Part shown: one piece after another, positions 1 to 6,032 of the stretch
How the letters are laid out: each line of letters opens with the position of its first letter
How positions within the stretch are numbered: position 1 is the stretch's first letter
Assembly (NCBI GenBank): GCA_027343965.1
Contig: DAHWJX010000078.1
Location: 1 to 13,895 of the forward strand
From: JAKACU01 sp021821185
GTDB lineage: Bacteria; Bacillota; Bacilli; Alicyclobacillales; SLC66
Length of the DNA: 13,895 nucleotides
Direction: 5' to 3'
Position numbers and translations under genes: made by a program
Notes under the pieces: generated by a model
Databases searched by the model: none
What the model saw: the letters and a program-made list of their open reading frames with translations, nothing else
What the model was told of the DNA's origin: nothing

Positions 1-9
1 GATACTGTT

Positions 10-117
10 TGGCAATTTCTCTGTTATTCAACTCTATACCTCCCGTTGGAGTTTTTCGACTGAGATCGAAAAACTCTAGTTTAGAGAAATTGTCTCAAAG
101 ACTCAGGGAGGTTGCCA
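10..117. repeat. Cluster of inverted repeats, possible end of an inserted element
   Basis: Several inverted repeats are packed into about 110 bases. An 11-bp perfect hairpin, GAGTTTTTCGA (49-59) with TCGAAAAACTC (66-76), has a 6-base loop. Around it are CAATTTCTCT (13-22) with AGAGAAATTG (83-92), ACCTCCC (38-44) with GGGAGGT (106-112), and TGGCAA (10-15) with TTGCCA (112-117). Not all of these can pair at once, so alternative folds are likely. Homology of the neighbouring gerAB remnant ends just to the right, near 138. That suggests this stretch is foreign, such as the end of an IS or small transposon running off the left edge. No transposase or target duplication is visible, so this is inference. 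Confidence 0.4.
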
Positions 118-137
118 TACACTGACTTATTGGACGC

Positions 138-500
138 TTACGAAAAAACAAGCAGATAAAGGGCCATTGCGGGGGTATTTAGCAAGAGCAACGTATGGAT
201 CAGCCAGATTATTTCGCGCGCCACGAGGAGTCCAACATGCCAAAAAAATAATGCGTATAACACCGCAAAAATTTGACCAAGTATGGTTCCTGTAAGCAAT
301 GGGATATATTCACTTAATGTCTTTCCGGGGTACGCCTTGGCCAAGCCATACACCATAAACGTGACAAATAACCCGAACAGCAGGCTCAGGGCAGGACTGA
401 TCCATCCCCCGTTACCGGCTTGTTGCATTACCAGCGACGGGATGTAAAGAACGGCTGTCGGAGTAATAAGGATGACCAGGGGATGCGTAGCTGCGTCATG
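138..500 (-). pseudogene. GerAB-type spore germination permease, 5' remnant
   Basis: This is the amino-terminal third of a GerAB/GerKB-type permease of the APC superfamily, the membrane subunit of nutrient germinant receptors in the spore inner membrane. Visible features are a first helix (VLYIPSLVMQQAG), then GGWISPALSLLFGL, the family motif YPGKTLSEYIPLL, and a third helix ending in LLVAREIIWLI. About 115 codons remain of a family that is usually about 360 residues. The start ATG at 498-500 is in a different frame from the body. One extra C in the CCCC run (479-482) would join MTQLRIP to LVILITP. Downstream, homology ends at the TAA at 138-140, next to a repeat-rich stretch. The gene is not functional. 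Confidence 0.75.
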
Positions 501-1241
501 GAATAGGGAGCGCGTACCAGTGTATAGAAGATATCCGTAAATTTGCTCGGTGCAAGAGTTGCCGTATAGACAACTCCAAAAGAACGAACGTTCACTAGAT
601 GAAATAGGGTCATCATGATACCTAAAATAAAGCCGGGTAGTCCGAAAATTCCCACAAGAATTAATAATGGGAAACGCAATAGGCGGATTGCACCCGCAAC
701 GGAAAAACCCAGGAATGGTAAATGACATGATGGCGGTTGTTGCGACGATGATGACGGTTGTCGCCATAACTAGGCCCGCCTGTACCGCCGCTTGGCCAAT
801 AACCAATGCTCCTACGATACTCATAGCTTGCCCAATCGGGCGCGGCAAGCGAAGACCGGCCTCGCGCAAGATCTCAAATGTAACCTCCATCACCAAAACT
901 TCGATAATCGTCGGAAGTGGAACTCCTTGCCTCTGTGTCATTACGGTCGATAGAAATGAAGTTGAAAGCAATTCGTGATGATAACACAATACTGCGACAT
1001 ACAGGCTGGGTAGCGTAAAAGACGTATGGCGGACTGCAAGAGAAAATTACCGTAATAGTCGTCTGGCGCATCGAGAAATTCTGCCAAAAGGGCGGGAATC
1101 GTGAGAACGATCGGTGAATTGTTGATCGTCGGTATAAATGATATTGAAATGACGATATACCACATCATCACAGTGTGTGAAGACCTGATTTAGGCGATTC
1201 TCAGTGGCCGATAAGTCTGTTTTTAGTTTTTCTCCGGGCAT
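501..1241 (-). pseudogene. GerAA-type germinant receptor subunit, internally deleted and frameshifted
   Basis: Pieces of a GerAA-family protein lie in order but in different frames. The start (1241 to about 1140) has a good AGGGGA site, GAGGGGACGCAAATG, and matches the family N-terminus (NRLNQVFTHCDDVVYRHFNI). It jumps to SPIVLTIPALLAEF-DAPDDYYGNF (about 1120-1020), a region some 200 residues further along in intact relatives, so the middle is deleted. A second shift near 1015 leads to LPSLYVAVLCYHHEL and then the long family block EVTFEILREAGLRLPRPIGQ and IVGALVIGQAAVQAGLV. A third shift, in the T-run at 703-707 (minus strand), restores SVAGAIRLLRFPLLILVG and VRSFGVVY. The C-terminal tail runs into the gerAB remnant. 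Intact members are about 480-500 residues. Clearly inactive. Confidence 0.8.
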
Positions 1242-1435
1242 TTGCGTCCCCTCGTGTGTTTAAGCTCAGTTTATCTGTCATCATTATGTGTAAATGGTTA
1301 CCTGAAATAGAGGGATTATTCACACGCAAAAACCAATGGTTTTTCCTATAGAACCATTATTCGAGAAGGTAGCATATAGCTCTATTGTAATGGCTACAAA
1401 TCCACCTAAAAGCACTAGATATTTACATAAAAGGT

Positions 1436-1464
1436 TTGAATAATATGCACCAATCACGTAGTAT
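1436..1464 (+). promoter_or_regulatory. Candidate sigma-A promoter for the cytochrome b operon
   Basis: TTGAAT (1436-1441) and TAGTAT (1459-1464) are separated by 17 bases, a good match to a housekeeping promoter. It would place the transcript start near 1471 and give a leader of about 175 bases before the first small gene. The surrounding DNA is very AT-rich and offers other weak matches, so the assignment is tentative. Confidence 0.4.
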
Positions 1465-1526
1465 GACAAATAACTAGTATAAATTAACTATATGTAGTAT
1501 CCGAATGCATCATGCGAACGGACGGT

Positions 1527-1633
1527 AAGGTGTCTATTCTAACGTTGGAGCTGAAAATATGCATGTGAATTTAGGGACATAGATCGCTGTGGCCCACCTT
1601 TTCGAGTTTCAGCTTCAATTTAATTTTATTTAA
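1527..1633 (+). promoter_or_regulatory. Potentially structured leader upstream of the cytochrome b operon
   Basis: The interval 1242-1648 has no convincing gene. Its last part contains a 12-base inverted repeat, TTGGAGCTGAAA (1545-1556) with TTTCAGCTTCAA (1607-1618), with one G-T pair and a 50-base loop. It is followed at once by the T-rich run TTTAATTTTATTTAA (1619-1633). A second pairing, AAGGTG (1527-1532) with CACCTT (1595-1600), would interlock with the first as a pseudoknot. This could be an attenuator or a cis-regulatory RNA. It matches no riboswitch class that I recognise. A separate 7-bp hairpin with T-runs on both strands sits at 1328-1344. Confidence 0.35.
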
Positions 1634-1648
1634 TATGAGAGGAGATGG

Positions 1649-1771
1649 ATGTTCGTGGTCGATATGGCTAATGCCTGGCCAAATTATGGCGTCGGTATCT
1701 TTTGGCTACTTGTTTTTATTGCCTTCGTCATAGGGAAATACCCGCATAAAAAAGGAGGAAACCAGCGGTGA
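1649..1771 (+). CDS. 40-residue single-helix membrane peptide, first gene of the cytochrome b operon
   Basis: A small open frame encodes 40 residues with one clear membrane helix (GIFWLLVFIAFVIG, about residues 16-29) and a short basic tail (KYPHKKGGNQR). An AGGAG site at 1640-1644 precedes it. The ATG at 1649 is only 4 bases away, and the in-frame GTG at 1655 has a more normal 10-base gap, so the true start may be the latter. The TGA stop overlaps the GTG start of the cytochrome b gene (GTGA, 1768-1771), which strongly suggests translational coupling and makes this a real gene. I do not recognise the family. By position it is likely a small structural subunit of the cytochrome b complex, comparable in size to the small single-helix subunits of b6f complexes. 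Confidence 0.65.
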   Translation: MFVVDMANAWPNYGVGIFWLLVFIAFVIGKYPHKKGGNQR

Positions 1772-2382
1772 ACTGGACGCAAAAGATGCGTACTCGCGCA
1801 TCGGAACAATTGACATGGGACAAATTGCTTCCATCAGAACAACCTGTGTATGTTTCTTCGCTCGTTTATAGTTTTGGCGTATTTACTTTGAGTAGCCTTG
1901 TTGTCGTGATTGTATCAGGTATCATTATGGCCGCGGAGGGTCCACTTTGGTATCAAGTGTCAGGGGTTGGGGACTACTTACGAGCCATTCATTTTTGGAG
2001 TGTCCAGGCGTTTTTCTTTTTCATGACCATGCATCTTGTCGTTCAATTTTTCATGGGTTCTTGGCGTGAAGGGCGAAGTTTTACGTGGGTTCTTGGGGCC
2101 TTATCCTTTGGATTATCTGTTATCACCGCATTTACTGGATACTTATCTCGAGGGGATTTCTTCTCACAGTGGAATCAGGTACAAAGTAAGGATGCGTTCA
2201 ATGGAGCAGGTATGGACGGGTTCTTTAATGCTTTGAACAACGGCCAAATCTATGGATTGCACATCGTGGTACTTCCCGTCATTTTGCTGATTTTAGTAGG
2301 ATGGCACCTTGTTGCTGTGCGCAAAATGGGCGTCGTACCACCGTATCGCGCAGGCAAAGGAAAAGATGGTGATCGCTCATGA
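1768..2382 (+). CDS. Cytochrome b6-type subunit of a bc-like complex
   Basis: This 204-residue protein is the four-helix, di-haem part of cytochrome b, the membrane core of quinol:cytochrome c reductases. The haem ligands are visible as two pairs: H75 and H89 (HX13H), and H165 and H180 (HX14H). The 14-residue spacing of the second pair is the b6 type rather than the mitochondrial type. Helices lie roughly at 32-55, 76-97, 108-126 and 163-184, and the C-terminus has the usual VVPPYR. After TGYL the common LPWDQ-like stretch is replaced by SRGDFFSQWNQ, so the quinol-oxidising side differs from standard members. The start is GTG with AAGGAGG (1752-1758) 9 bases upstream. It overlaps the preceding small gene, and its stop overlaps the next gene by four bases (ATGA). 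No Rieske gene is adjacent. Confidence 0.85.
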   Translation: MNWTQKMRTRASEQLTWDKLLPSEQPVYVSSLVYSFGVFTLSSLVVVIVSGIIMAAEGPLWYQVSGVGDYLRAIHFWSVQAFFFFMTMHLVVQFFMGSWREGRSFTWVLGALSFGLSVITAFTGYLSRGDFFSQWNQVQSKDAFNGAGMDGFFNALNNGQIYGLHIVVLPVILLILVGWHLVAVRKMGVVPPYRAGKGKDGDRS

Positions 2383-3446
2383 GTAAATTTAATCGCGATT
2401 CGTTACGTTTTCCTGTCAAAGAGTTTGATTTGATTAAAGAAGGCTTCGTCAGCCTTGTTATCATCGCCGTATTGGTCATTGTCGTAGCGGCCATCTGGAG
2501 AGCGCCTTATCGTCCTGCAGTGACCAATCAACAAATTGCCGCAAGCCAGCCTTTGGTTATTGAACAAGCAGCGCTCGGCGATCTAGATGGATCTGGATCG
2601 ATTGCCTCCTACGGTCCCCCATACAACAATGGGTGGAAAGGTAACGCGCAAAGCGTTCAATCGATTTTTGGCTTCTCACCACAAACATGGTGGGGAACTC
2701 CTTACTCTGTCCAAACGGCGCAAGCTGATGTTATCTCGCCGTTGAGTATGCTGGCATCAGCCAGCCACGATACTGCGCTAAGTACGGATCTTCACACGTA
2801 TCAAACAGCAACAGCAGCAGAACAACAACTTTGGGATCAAAATTTGCAAAATGCGTTAGCCAATGCGAAAGTTGTAAATGGTTCCGTTGTTGTGAAACCA
2901 GGCAACTATGGACCAGTTGAGACGATGATGCAAGACGAACTTAGCCTCGCGCGATCCGGGTTATTGTCAGGTGCCCTTGACCGCCAAACCAATAATGGCG
3001 TTTACCGTTGGAACGTCCAGGATGACCTGTTGTTTTTACAAGGTTCCGCTTTACACACCTTGGCCAATCAAATCAACATGTCAGGCGAACAATGGGGTAT
3101 TAACCACGATGAAGCAGCACTTCCGGGGCCCTGGTGGTTAACTCCTTATACGTTCTTTTACCAAATTCCGCCATGGAATACCTCGTCATCTGGTGACCAA
3201 ATGGCTGCCTATACTGTTGGTCTCTTGTTTTTCATCTTGATTTTGGTCCCATTCATTCCAGGGCTTAACCGTTTGCCACGTTTACTTGGCGTGCACCGAG
3301 TCATTTGGAGAGATTGGTATCGTCATTTGGAAACCACAAATGCATGTGCGACGTGTCCGTTGCAAGCAGATTGCAAAAGGGAGTTTCGTGGCACACGTGT
3401 GCAAGGTTTTAACGATGCTGTGCCAAACTGTTATGAGAAAGACTAG
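2379..3446 (+). CDS. Divergent subunit IV-like (cytochrome b C-terminal) protein with large insert
   Basis: The 355-residue product has one N-terminal helix (about 23-40), a long polar region (about 44-270) and one C-terminal helix (about 275-296). Both ends recall subunit IV of b6f/bc complexes: the first helix is followed by WRAPYRP, like the APL segment of that family, and the last helix ends in LVPFIPGLNRLPR, like the family's LLVPFIENVNRF. Before the last helix, PGPWWLTPYTFFYQIP (249-264) resembles the PEWY quinol-site loop but lacks the glutamate. The roughly 200 residues between are not found in ordinary subunit IV and are predicted to be extracytoplasmic. There is no CXXCH haem c motif. 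The tail has CX2CX5C (C323, C326, C332) and C351, possible metal ligands. Position next to cytochrome b6 supports a complex. The subunit IV assignment is inference. Confidence 0.6.
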   Translation: MSKFNRDSLRFPVKEFDLIKEGFVSLVIIAVLVIVVAAIWRAPYRPAVTNQQIAASQPLVIEQAALGDLDGSGSIASYGPPYNNGWKGNAQSVQSIFGFSPQTWWGTPYSVQTAQADVISPLSMLASASHDTALSTDLHTYQTATAAEQQLWDQNLQNALANAKVVNGSVVVKPGNYGPVETMMQDELSLARSGLLSGALDRQTNNGVYRWNVQDDLLFLQGSALHTLANQINMSGEQWGINHDEAALPGPWWLTPYTFFYQIPPWNTSSSGDQMAAYTVGLLFFILILVPFIPGLNRLPRLLGVHRVIWRDWYRHLETTNACATCPLQADCKREFRGTRVQGFNDAVPNCYEKD

Positions 3447-3479
3447 GACTAGAGTGATCTTGTGAGGGAGGCTTAGGGA

Positions 3480-3689
3480 ATGTTCAAAGGAATGCGTTTA
3501 TGGGTAATGTGGATTGCTGCTCTTGCCGTGGGAATCTATGGTACAGGCCTTGTTTACATGGGAACCATTGAACATCACTATGCACAGTTGATTCCTGGCA
3601 TTCCGATCTTGTTGTTGGGCATTTGGGTGACCGGCAATATTTTAGCGTCAGCCAAGCAAGCTTACCGGAAACAACGATCCTCTTCGTGA
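3480..3689 (+). CDS. 69-residue two-helix membrane protein of the cytochrome b operon
   Basis: A short protein with two hydrophobic segments (about 8-27 and 37-57), a histidine-containing linker (IEHHYAQ) and a basic C-terminal tail (KQAYRKQRSSS). AGGGAGG at 3465-3471 lies 8 bases before the ATG, so expression is well supported. It is 33 bases downstream of the subunit IV-like gene and is the last gene before a strong terminator, so it belongs to the same transcript. The family is not recognised. It is probably a small subunit or assembly factor of the same membrane complex. A role in haem binding via the His pair is possible but unproven. Confidence 0.7.
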   Translation: MFKGMRLWVMWIAALAVGIYGTGLVYMGTIEHHYAQLIPGIPILLLGIWVTGNILASAKQAYRKQRSSS

Positions 3690-3709
3690 GGATATGTACG
3701 AAGTGAAGC

Positions 3710-3740
3710 AAACCCTGTCGATGTTTGACAGGGTTTTTTT
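3710..3740 (+). terminator. Rho-independent terminator of the cytochrome b operon
   Basis: A perfect 10-bp stem, AAACCCTGTC (3710-3719) with GACAGGGTTT (3727-3736), has a 7-base loop and is followed by a run of T to 3740. Confidence 0.9.
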
Positions 3741-3750
3741 GTGCTATCAT
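3725..3750 (+). promoter_or_regulatory. Weak candidate promoter for the glucosidase gene
   Basis: TGCTATCAT (3742-3750) is an extended -10 element just after the terminator. TTGACA (3725-3730), inside the terminator stem, is a perfect -35 but only 14 bases away, which is shorter than usual. If used, it would rely mainly on the extended -10. Confidence 0.25.
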
Positions 3751-3795
3751 CAAGGTACAGGATGATGCTGGAAATGAAAGATTTGGAGGGTGTTT

Positions 3796-3825
3796 ATGAG
3801 CGTTTACGAACATGTGCCTGAATGA
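3796..3825 (+). CDS. Nine-codon leader ORF before the glucosidase
   Basis: ATG at 3796 follows GGAGGG (3785-3790) at an ideal 5-base gap and encodes MSVYEHVPE, ending in TGA at 3823-3825. That stop overlaps an ATG (3822) and lies directly on the GAGGGAG site used by the glucosidase start at 3840. It could be a leader that couples or tunes translation, or a relic of an older start. It is too short to judge by homology. Confidence 0.3.
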   Translation: MSVYEHVPE

Positions 3826-3839
3826 GGGAGCGATATGTC

Positions 3840-5873
3840 ATGTTGAGAAACATTCGTGAGTTAATCGCGCAAATGACGCTTGAGGAAAAGGCAGGACTCT
3901 GTTCCGGCCAGGATTTTTGGCATACCAAAGCGATTCCACGCTTGGAGATTCCATCGATCATGATGACCGAGGGGCCACACGGCGTGCGTAAACAACGGGA
4001 AGGATCGGATCACCTGGGTATTCTGGAAAGTGTCCCTGCTACGTGCTTTCCGTCAGGCTCTGCCTTGGCTTGTTCTTTTGATCGATCGTTACTTAAAGAG
4101 ATTGGCCATGCTATCGGCGAAGAGTGCCAAGGAGAACATGTTGCGATCTTGCTTGGTCCAGCAGTGAATAGTAAGAGATCACCTTTGTGCGGACGTAATT
4201 TTGAATATTTTTCGGAAGATCCCTACCTTACATCTGAATTGGCTGTAAGTCACATCGAAGGCGTACAAAGTGAAGGTGTTGGCACTTCCTTAAAACATTT
4301 TGCTGTCAATAATCAGGAACATCGTCGAATGTCTACGAATGCGATCGTAAATGAAAGGGCATTGCGTGAGATCTATTTGGCCTGTTTTGAAGGGGCTATT
4401 AAAAAGGCGAAACCTTGGACTGTCATGTGCGCCTACAATCAGGTTAATGGTACCTTTTGTGCAGAGAATGATATTTTATTGCGTGATATCTTACGCGAAG
4501 AATGGGGTTTTGAAGGTTTTGTCGTATCTGATTGGGGAGCCGTCAACGATCGGGTAACGGGCCTTGCAGCAGGTTTAGATCTTGAAATGCCGGGAAACGG
4601 AGGGTTAGGCGATGCTAAAATTATCAAAGCCGTACAAGATGGAAGTCTTCGTGAAGAGGTGCTTGATCTTACGGTTGAAAGAATCCTAACGATGGTGCTG
4701 CGTGCGCAAAATGAGCAAAACAGCCATGCTCATTACGATCGATTATCCCATCACCATTTGGCGCGAAAAGCAGCTCGCGAAAGCATAGTGTTACTGAAAA
4801 ATGATGATCACATTTTGCCTTTGTCTCCTACGCAACGCATCGCCGTGATCGGATCATTTGCCAAATACCCACGGTATCAGGGTGGGGGTAGTTCTCATGT
4901 CGTTCCCACAGAACTATCTGATGTATGGTCTGCATTACAAAAAACTATATCTCCTAATATGACGTTATTTTTTGCACCAGGCTACGCTTTAGAAAATGAC
5001 GATGTCGATGAACAACTCCTGAAAGAAGCACTGGATATCGCGAGACAAGTTGATGTTGCTATTGTGTTTGTTGGCTTACCCGAGAGATACGAATCAGAAG
5101 GGTATGACCGTGAACATATGCGATTGCCAGATAACCACAACCAAGTCATTCATGCCGTATGTCAAGTGCAACAAAATGTCGTCGTCGTTCTCCAAAACGG
5201 ATCCCCTGTTGAAATGCCTTGGGTCGATCAAGTGAAAGGTATCCTTGAAGCGTACTTGTCTGGTCAAGCTGGTGGGGAGGCAATCGTTGATCTCGTCATG
5301 GGAGCGTATAACCCTGGTGCAAAGTTGGCAGAGACGTTCCCAAGGAAACTTGAGGATAACCCGTCTTATCTGACATTCCCGGGAGAGGGCGATCGTACAG
5401 AGTATACTGAAAGCATTTTTGTGGGGTATCGCTACTACGACAAAAAGGGCATGGATCCCCTCTTTGCGTTTGGACACGGATTGAGTTATACAACTTATGA
5501 TTATCGAAATTTGACTGTAAATCGTACACGCATTCGAGATGATGAATCGCTGATTGTACGGGTACAGGTGAAAAACACCGGAGATCGACCAGGTCAAGAA
5601 ATCGTTCAACTTTATGTGAGAGATCTGATATGTACCGTCCAGCGCCCTGAGATGGAACTTAAAGCATTTGAAAAAGTTGCGCTAGGACCTGGAGAAGAGA
5701 AGACGGTGACGATGATGCTTCACCAACGTGCTTTTGCTTTTTATGATGAAAAGATGGCTGATTGGCGCGTGGAATCTGGGGAGTTTGATGTACTGATAGG
5801 AAGATCTTCTCGTGACATTGTTTTAACATCACGGATCTACGTCGAATCAACGGCCGTTGCAGGATGCGCCTGA
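3840..5873 (+). CDS. GH3 family beta-glucosidase (cytoplasmic)
   Basis: A glycoside hydrolase family 3 enzyme that releases beta-linked glucose from oligosaccharides or glycosides. Numbering here is from the upstream in-frame ATG at 3822. The (beta/alpha)8 domain has KHF (158-160), NQEHRR and the nucleophile D237 in VVSDWGA. The second domain contains the probable acid/base E426 in ESEGYDR. A fibronectin III-like domain (VKNTGDRPGQEIVQLYVRD) follows, about 580-670. No signal peptide is present. I prefer the ATG at 3840 because GAGGGAG (3824-3830) is 9 bases upstream. The protein ends in the unrelated tail VAGCA, while the next frame carries a typical GH3 C-terminal tail, so the last ~40 residues appear lost to a one-base frameshift near 5850-5856. 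Core domains are intact, so activity may survive. The gene runs convergent to the Opp operon. Confidence 0.85.
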   Translation: MLRNIRELIAQMTLEEKAGLCSGQDFWHTKAIPRLEIPSIMMTEGPHGVRKQREGSDHLGILESVPATCFPSGSALACSFDRSLLKEIGHAIGEECQGEHVAILLGPAVNSKRSPLCGRNFEYFSEDPYLTSELAVSHIEGVQSEGVGTSLKHFAVNNQEHRRMSTNAIVNERALREIYLACFEGAIKKAKPWTVMCAYNQVNGTFCAENDILLRDILREEWGFEGFVVSDWGAVNDRVTGLAAGLDLEMPGNGGLGDAKIIKAVQDGSLREEVLDLTVERILTMVLRAQNEQNSHAHYDRLSHHHLARKAARESIVLLKNDDHILPLSPTQRIAVIGSFAKYPRYQGGGSSHVVPTELSDVWSALQKTISPNMTLFFAPGYALENDDVDEQLLKEALDIARQVDVAIVFVGLPERYESEGYDREHMRLPDNHNQVIHAVCQVQQNVVVVLQNGSPVEMPWVDQVKGILEAYLSGQAGGEAIVDLVMGAYNPGAKLAETFPRKLEDNPSYLTFPGEGDRTEYTESIFVGYRYYDKKGMDPLFAFGHGLSYTTYDYRNLTVNRTRIRDDESLIVRVQVKNTGDRPGQEIVQLYVRDLICTVQRPEMELKAFEKVALGPGEEKTVTMMLHQRAFAFYDEKMADWRVESGEFDVLIGRSSRDIVLTSRIYVESTAVAGCA

Positions 5874-5991
5874 AATGGCGATGGCCATGATGCGTTATAT
5901 GCCACTTCGAGCGCTTGTCAGCTTCAGTCAAGGGGCTATCAGCGAGGAGCAGGTAGATGAAATCCTTCAGCAACTAAATACCACGCCGTAA
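5845..5991 (+). pseudogene. Out-of-frame C-terminal tail of the GH3 glucosidase
   Basis: In the frame next to the glucosidase, the sequence reads PLQDAPEMAMAMMRYMPLR, then ALVSFSQGAISEEQVDEILQ, then QLN, ending with TAA at 5989-5991. This MPLRALVSF-G-S-EQ pattern is the helical tail found at the C-terminus of many bacterial GH3 enzymes of this type. Removing one G from ACGGCC (5849-5854) would give T-PLQDAPEM and restore the frame, extending the enzyme by about 43 residues. The cause is a real mutation or a sequencing error. It has no start signal of its own. Confidence 0.65.
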
Positions 5992-5999
5992 AATAAAAC

Positions 6000-6025
6000 A
6001 GGGCACACCTCAGAGGATGTGCCCT
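6000..6025. terminator. Bidirectional terminator between glucosidase and opp operon
   Basis: AGGGCACA (6000-6007) pairs with TGTGCCCT (6018-6025), with extra CCT/AGG pairing inside. T-rich tracts lie on both sides (TTTT at 6031-6034 on plus, TTTTATTT on minus), so it can serve both converging units. Confidence 0.75.
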
Positions 6026-6032
6026 ATTGCTT

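Noticed and set aside
667..978. 103-residue plus-strand open frame
   Set aside because: Antisense to the strongly conserved GerAA block and without a ribosome site, so it is a shadow of the pseudogene.
1328..1344. Small AT-rich hairpin AAAAACC-AAT-GGTTTTT as a terminator
   Set aside because: Only two GC pairs, and no gene on either strand that it would plausibly end. An alternative pairing (1335-1341 with 1352-1358) is about as good.
2379..3446. Subunit IV-like protein as a cytochrome c fusion
   Set aside because: No CXXCH motif exists anywhere in the protein. The only close cysteines are CX2CP and lack the histidine.
5094..5609. 171-residue minus-strand open frame inside the glucosidase
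   Set aside because: Antisense to the conserved GH3 second and third domains, with no ribosome site or recognisable domain.
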